Origin: a virus
Virus record (IMG/VR): IMGVR_UViG_3300047564_004221
Location: 1-44,271 of that record
DNA length: 44,271 bases
Reading direction: 5' to 3' (one strand)
Positions 40,360 to 44,271 of the stretch are shown piece after piece. How positions within the stretch are numbered: the first letter of the stretch is position 1; the number at the start of each line of letters is the position of its first letter. A model generated the notes under the pieces. The model saw only the letters and a list, made by a program, of their open reading frames with translations. It was not told the DNA's origin and made no database searches. The translations under genes and the position numbers were made by a program.

Positions 40360-42285
40360 TTAGGCTACGTAACGTAGTGCGCTAACGCCAGCACCGTTGT
40401 TTGTAGTAACTTGTGTTAGACCTGTACGCAGGCTAGCAACCATTACACGACGCTGTGTCTCGACTAAGTCGTCGGTGTCAACGCGTAGACCACGCTGATT
40501 ACCAACTAGGAAGTTCATTGGTGCAAAAGCGATAGCACCAACTGTACCGGCAGCCTTGTCTTCGAATTCAGCGCTAACTAGCACTGGGCTGTTAGCAACT
40601 GTACCGATTTGGCCGGTTAATAGAGTGGCTTGAGGACCAACACTGTCCATTGTCTGGAATGTGCTGTCGTCTAGTAGATCGTAGTAGCCTTCTGTGCTAA
40701 CGATATAGACAACCTCAGCTGGGTCTAGGCCCCAAGCACCTAGATCACGGCGTAGAGCGCGTAGGTTAGCAACAGTTAGCTTGTCATTGTTGCTGATATC
40801 TAGGTTAACAACGCTGCTTGCATCGTATGTGGATAGACCCTTGACTGGGTCAGCACCAGCTCCGGCACCACGTAGCATAGCGCGATCAACAGCGCGAGCA
40901 ACACGGCGAACCATAGCATCACGAATAACAGGCATAATGGCAACTAGAGCGTCTTCTTCCTCTTCGAAAGCTACGTACTCGTTTGTTGCAACTTTGTATG
41001 CGTTTAGGGTGATTTCCTTTAACTGGTGTGTAGCATTTCCACCTGTGCTGTTGCTTGTACCGAACTGAGCGTTCTGTACCCAAGTAGCTACGCCAGCCTC
41101 TGGGTTAACAGGGATGGTCATAACGTTGGTCTGCATGGAAATAGCACGTAGGGTAGGAGCAACAACTAAACGACGGCGAACTTCGTTCTCCATGTTTAGG
41201 CTAACTTCTAGTTCCCAAGTAGCGCTAGGTACGTGTGCACCTGCCTTTTCAACGATCTGACGACCAAACTTGGTGTCAGCTAGGGTCTTGCCAGCCATTT
41301 TGGCTAGTAGAACAGCCTTTTCCTTGTCGGCGTAAGAAACTGCGTCTTTACCACCGTCTTGGAATTGCATCTTGCTCTTTTGAATAGCCTCTAGTTCAGC
41401 GGCTTTTTCTTTTAAAGCAGACTCTAGACCTTCTAGGGCCTTCTTGCTGCTTTCGCGCTCAGCTTCTAGACGTTTTTCAACTTCGGCTAGTAGCTTGTCG
41501 GCACCAGTTTCTGTAGGAGTAACGGCAGCAACAGCAGCCTTAATACGGGCTTGTAGCTCTTGCTCAGCCTTTTCTTGAGCAGCCTTCTCTTGTGCAGCTT
41601 TTTCTTGAGCAGCGATAAGAGCTTTGGCGGTTTGCTCGGCAGCCTTAGCAGCAGCATCGGCTAGCATCTTTTCTAAATCTTTTGGATCCATGTTCCATTC
41701 CTTTTTAATGTCGCTCTTTGCTTCCGTTGAGGATTCTAGCCCTTTAGCTGACTCGCTGCCGGGTGCAAATTGCTGTTTGAATAAACTATATTCCTCGTCG
41801 TTGTCAAACGATTTGGCTAGGTTAAATAGTGTGTTTTGATTTGCTGGCACTGACACGACACTAATTTCATGTAGTTCCAAATCTTTTACCAAGAAAACTT
41901 CCGCTGCTTGATTGTACTCTGCGTCTTTAATGCGGAATCCAATACTAAAGGCACTCAAAATACCCTTTTTAATCAGCTTGTACACGTCACCAGCCGCATC
42001 AGTGATTCTGGCTTGAATCCACAATCCTTTTGCGTCTACTTTGTGTTCTACCATCTTACCAACTGGCATAGTGTGGTTGTGGTAAGCCAGGATAATAGGA
42101 TTCTTTAAGTAATCCTCTAATCCCTTTTCCCAAACACTGCTAGGCACAACGTCGCCGTGCCTATCTTTGTCGTTGGTTGACGCATAACCTTCAATAATTA
42201 TGCTCTGATCTTCATCATCGTCTTTTGGTAGTGCCTTGGCAGTAAACTTACTATCAAAGTAAAATAACTTGTTTTTATCTACCAT
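40360..42285 (-). CDS. Fused HK97-type prohead protease, scaffold and major capsid protein, 641 aa
   Basis: One open frame holds three functions normally split in two genes. Residues about 25-160 are a prohead serine protease (U35 family): IIIEGYASTNDKDRHGD, catalytic His69 in LAYHNHTMPVGK, catalytic Ser114 in LSAFSIGF, and LELHEISVVSVPANQ. Residues about 199-305 are Ala/Glu/Lys-rich coiled coil like the delta/scaffold domain of HK97 gp5. Residues about 315-641 are an HK97-fold capsid (RRRLVVAPTLRAISMQTNVMTIP, VAFEEEEDALVAIMP, VAFAPMNFLVGNQRGLRV-like end). The protease would cut the scaffold away during maturation. An internal ribosome-binding site and ATG at 41691 could give a separate capsid. 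Start ATG has AGGAG upstream. Confidence 0.94.
   Translation of the reverse strand: MVDKNKLFYFDSKFTAKALPKDDDEDQSIIIEGYASTNDKDRHGDVVPSSVWEKGLEDYLKNPIILAYHNHTMPVGKMVEHKVDAKGLWIQARITDAAGDVYKLIKKGILSAFSIGFRIKDAEYNQAAEVFLVKDLELHEISVVSVPANQNTLFNLAKSFDNDEEYSLFKQQFAPGSESAKGLESSTEAKSDIKKEWNMDPKDLEKMLADAAAKAAEQTAKALIAAQEKAAQEKAAQEKAEQELQARIKAAVAAVTPTETGADKLLAEVEKRLEAERESSKKALEGLESALKEKAAELEAIQKSKMQFQDGGKDAVSYADKEKAVLLAKMAGKTLADTKFGRQIVEKAGAHVPSATWELEVSLNMENEVRRRLVVAPTLRAISMQTNVMTIPVNPEAGVATWVQNAQFGTSNSTGGNATHQLKEITLNAYKVATNEYVAFEEEEDALVAIMPVIRDAMVRRVARAVDRAMLRGAGAGADPVKGLSTYDASSVVNLDISNNDKLTVANLRALRRDLGAWGLDPAEVVYIVSTEGYYDLLDDSTFQTMDSVGPQATLLTGQIGTVANSPVLVSAEFEDKAAGTVGAIAFAPMNFLVGNQRGLRVDTDDLVETQRRVMVASLRTGLTQVTTNNGAGVSALRYVA
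41689..41703 (-). promoter_or_regulatory. Internal Shine-Dalgarno and ATG at the protease/scaffold boundary
   Basis: AAGGA (41703-41699), 7 bases, then ATG (41691-41689), in frame at residue 199 (MDPKDLEKML). It would yield a 443-residue scaffold-capsid without the protease. The spacing is optimal and the position falls exactly between the protease domain and the coiled coil. Confidence 0.7.
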
Positions 42286-42294
42286 ATTACTCCT

Positions 42295-43473
42295 TTATTG
42301 CTCTGGTCGACCACCTTGCGATGGATCAGCAGCACTACCAGCTATATTAGCTGGTATTCTCAATGTGTCATGCCCGTCGATACGAACATAACGCAATTCT
42401 TGTCTGGCTTCGTTTGGAGTGATCACGCCGCCGTTAACTAGTGTTGAATGATATTGTGCTATATCTTTAAGATCTGGTTGTAAGGCGCTAACACTTGTTG
42501 TAATTGGCTCCACATCGTATCCAAAGTATCGTTCGAGACTTGAAACAAACCTCCTAGTGATAGGAATAACTGTTTCCAAATAAAATAACCGTAGATTAGG
42601 GGAAATGTTAGCATTGTTACCACCGTTTAATAAAATAGGCGGAACGCCCACTGCAGTCATCACCTTTTCACTATGGGTTCTAATCGACTGATCAAAATCC
42701 ATTTCTTTAAAACTTGTGTCTGCAATGTTGTGTGGCTTTAATCCCGAATCTAAAATTACCGGACGCTTGCCACCATTTTTGCTACTATATTTCTGTAACC
42801 AATATTGAATAGTCTTTTCTTTTGCTAGCTGCGATAAGGTGTTGTCGGTTGTTAACACTAAACCAAACACAGCACCGTTATCAAAAAACTGCTCTTGAAA
42901 GCCTTGCATCGAATACAAAATCTTGATGCTGCGTTCAGCAGATTCCAAACGCGAAGCGCCGCGGTAGATGGACTCCGAACTAACGTCGCGGAAGTAAAAT
43001 ACTTCAGATTCTTTAAAGTCTACCAATCCGTTGTAGCGGAATCCGCGAATAAACGTTTTGGTGTCTGTTAAAATTTCAACGTCTTTTGCTGGCAAGTGAT
43101 ATAAAAACGTGCCGTCAAAGTGCACAAAGGCATTGCCGTCTAAAATCAAGTCAGTGAAAATACTTTGACGAAATTCTGCTGCTGATTGATAAGGATTTGG
43201 ACGAAAGTTTAACAAGGTGTTTAAGGTCTTTTGGCGAATACCGCCAACCACACCGTCGTGTACTTTGTCTTTTATATCGTAGTCTAAGGAGCTGGCTGCA
43301 CTCACAACCATGTTAACTGAACGGTTAACTGACTCTAATTTTTTAAATGCTTGCTGGTAGGTGATTAAATTGGCTTCTGAACCAATTTGTGTACCCTCAG
43401 CTTGCGCGATTCTTTCTTGTGCTGGATTCAGCTTTTCCACCAAGTACTGGCGGAAATTGGTAATGATTCCCAT
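42295..43473 (-). CDS. Portal protein (HK97 family), 392 aa
   Basis: It forms the dodecameric ring for DNA entry and exit and for terminase docking. The start is set at the ATG 43473 (MGIITNFRQYLVEKLNPAQ) with AGGA 6 bases upstream; a TTG 15 bases earlier opens the longest frame but overlaps the HNH gene. Family features: VNMVVSAASSLDYDIKD, LLNFRPNPYQSAAEFRQSIFTDLILDGNAFVHF, VFYFRDVSSESIYRGASRLESA, FFDNGAVFGLVLTT, and the C-terminal VPPILLNGGNNANISPNLRLFYLETVIPITRRF. It is typical in length. The C-terminal Pro/Gly/Gln-rich tail ends in DPSQGGRPEQ. It lies directly upstream of the capsid gene with 9 bases between. Confidence 0.96.
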   Translation of the reverse strand: MGIITNFRQYLVEKLNPAQERIAQAEGTQIGSEANLITYQQAFKKLESVNRSVNMVVSAASSLDYDIKDKVHDGVVGGIRQKTLNTLLNFRPNPYQSAAEFRQSIFTDLILDGNAFVHFDGTFLYHLPAKDVEILTDTKTFIRGFRYNGLVDFKESEVFYFRDVSSESIYRGASRLESAERSIKILYSMQGFQEQFFDNGAVFGLVLTTDNTLSQLAKEKTIQYWLQKYSSKNGGKRPVILDSGLKPHNIADTSFKEMDFDQSIRTHSEKVMTAVGVPPILLNGGNNANISPNLRLFYLETVIPITRRFVSSLERYFGYDVEPITTSVSALQPDLKDIAQYHSTLVNGGVITPNEARQELRYVRIDGHDTLRIPANIAGSAADPSQGGRPEQ

Positions 43474-43481
43474 AATTTGTC

Positions 43482-43916
43482 CTAACAAAATTCACTGAAA
43501 AAGCTGTTAAAACTAGTTTTAGGGATCTTTTCATTAGTACCCAGCTCAAACTTTTCACGCTGTCGTTGAATCCAGTGCTGCTGTTTAGGCTCACTACCTG
43601 GCTTAGGAGTTTTACCGAAAACACTGTGCAGTGCTACATGGTGAGGGTTACATAGGGTGTAAACCTGGTCATATATTTCTGCATGGTGCTGTTCAATAAA
43701 CTCGTCACGAACTGCTAAAATGCCTGAGTCGGTGCTAATATCGTAGCCCTTAGCCAGTGCCCACTTTTCCAGTAGCAGGGTAATTGAATGTAGGTGATGT
43801 AGCTCTAAGTCTTGAGCCGTGCTGCATATATAGCACGTTGTTTGCTTCTCATAAGCCGACTTTGCGCGGTCACGAACCCATTTTACAGGAATTCGTTTAT
43901 TGGTATTTTTAGCCAT
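43482..43916 (-). CDS. HNH endonuclease, 144 aa
   Basis: Residues from ATG 43916: MAKNTNKRIPVKWVRDRAKSA, then the zinc-type CYIC pair, LELHHLHSITLLLEKWA and YTLCNPHHVALHSVFG; the HH...N.HH...H pattern is an HNH nuclease fold with a zinc-holding Cys set. Longer open frame upstream is rejected because it would run into promoter P1. It is located between terminase and portal, where HNH proteins in HK97-like and other phages assist terminase in cutting concatemers during packaging. That role is inferred from position. It could also be a stand-alone homing-type nuclease, but the conserved place argues against this. Confidence 0.9.
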   Translation of the reverse strand: MAKNTNKRIPVKWVRDRAKSAYEKQTTCYICSTAQDLELHHLHSITLLLEKWALAKGYDISTDSGILAVRDEFIEQHHAEIYDQVYTLCNPHHVALHSVFGKTPKPGSEPKQQHWIQRQREKFELGTNEKIPKTSFNSFFSEFC

Positions 43917-43944
43917 GTGGTTAGCGCACTTTAAAACTATAGGT

Positions 43945-43973
43945 ATTATACACCAAAGCCACGCCTTTGTCAA
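43945..43973 (-). promoter_or_regulatory. Promoter P1 (sigma-70 consensus) for HNH-portal-capsid
   Basis: On the - strand: TTGACA (43973-43968), 17-bp spacer, TATAAT (43950-43945), both perfect consensus. Start point expected near 43938, about 22 bases before the HNH ATG at 43916. It lies in the short gap after the terminase stop, with no obvious terminator in that gap. Confidence 0.92.
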
Positions 43974-43993
43974 TGTGCATTTTTTCTGTACCC

Positions 43994-44271
43994 TTAAATT
44001 GTGTAAGTGTACAGTGGATAGCGAACCGCATCGCCCATGTGCGAAAACTTGTCATGCAGTGGTCGTTCACGCTGCAAGCCTTCGCGAGTGTCCCAACGAT
44101 ACTGCTGAAACATCGCTAATACGTGCTCGCACGATCGCAAAACTTTTAACCTGTCTTGTTGGATTAAGGTTTGCACATACGCAATGCCTGGTAGCACATC
44201 CTTTTTGGCTTTAGTGGTTGCTATGTCGTAAAGATAAGCAAGATCACTAGCAAATTGTGCTGCTGCCGAAT
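43994..44271 (-). CDS. terL: Terminase large subunit, C-terminal end (partial)
   Basis: The frame is open from the right edge (44269) to the stop at 43994; a GTG inside it (44197) is not the true start. The 91 visible residues include FASDLAYLYDIATTKAKKD, IQQDRLKVLRSCEHVLAMFQQYRWD and GLQRERPLHDKFSHMGDAVRYPLYTY. The HDxxSHxxDAxRY ending, with Asp as a late metal-binding residue of the RNase-H-like nuclease domain, is characteristic of large terminases. This enzyme cuts concatemeric DNA and pumps it into the prohead through the portal encoded just downstream. The ATPase part lies outside the window. Confidence 0.9.
   Translation of the reverse strand, partial: SAAAQFASDLAYLYDIATTKAKKDVLPGIAYVQTLIQQDRLKVLRSCEHVLAMFQQYRWDTREGLQRERPLHDKFSHMGDAVRYPLYTYTI

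Noticed and set aside
43917-43973. 19-codon N-terminal extension of the HNH gene
   Set aside because: It would begin upstream of the start point and overlap the P1 promoter; the Met at 43916 fits promoter and family.

Overview
This window is part of the genome of a tailed double-stranded DNA phage with HK97-type head genes and a long, probably non-contractile (siphovirus-like) tail. I see no bacterial housekeeping genes, tRNA or rRNA. The HK97-type portal, protease and capsid, a 2.3-kb-codon tape measure, a lambda G/GT-type frameshifted chaperone pair and the absence of any sheath gene support this. The class II (B12-dependent) ribonucleotide reductase, PhoH and the many glycine/threonine/asparagine-rich fibres are common in phages of aquatic bacteria. 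The host cannot be named from the sequence. Shine-Dalgarno sites and sigma-70-like promoters point to an ordinary bacterial host. The GH24 lysozyme and GTA-type holin fit a Gram-negative one.

Layout. The left 0.9 kb carries the 3' end of the reductase gene and a 54-codon gene on the + strand. A strong bidirectional terminator at about 870-904 separates them from everything else, which is on the - strand and must be read from right to left. That late region begins at the right edge with the end of the large terminase. It continues with an HNH nuclease, portal, fused protease-scaffold-capsid, head-tail connector, neck protein, tail terminator, major tail protein, the frameshifted chaperone pair, tape measure, tail-tip protein and a 1767-residue central fibre. 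Next come about 18 kb of fibre and accessory tail genes (21.2 to 3.3 kb), then holin, lysozyme, PhoH and a conserved phage protein.

How it works together. Three near-consensus promoters with exactly 17-bp spacers divide the late region. P1 lies before HNH/portal, P2 before the tape measure and P3 before the fibre cluster. P2 and P3 each sit directly behind a rho-independent terminator, forming terminator-promoter cassettes. P2 also overlaps a perfect 14-bp inverted repeat that could be an operator. Stem-loops directly follow the capsid and major-tail genes, as expected if expression is stepped down after the two most abundant products. The capsid-connector stem-loops overlap and could form a switch.

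The clearest unusual features are these: a GGGAAAC slip site joining the two chaperone frames; an in-frame Shine-Dalgarno and ATG inside the protease-capsid fusion; about 320-bp modules shared between two different fibre genes, diverged mostly at silent sites; a triple-LamG fibre; a C1q-like fibre tip; an S74 self-cleaving fibre; a tape measure with two DUF4214 units; and a membrane-anchored coiled-coil protein inside the tail cluster. Starts were moved inward from the longest open frame for several genes where a Shine-Dalgarno, upstream stop or promoter decided it.
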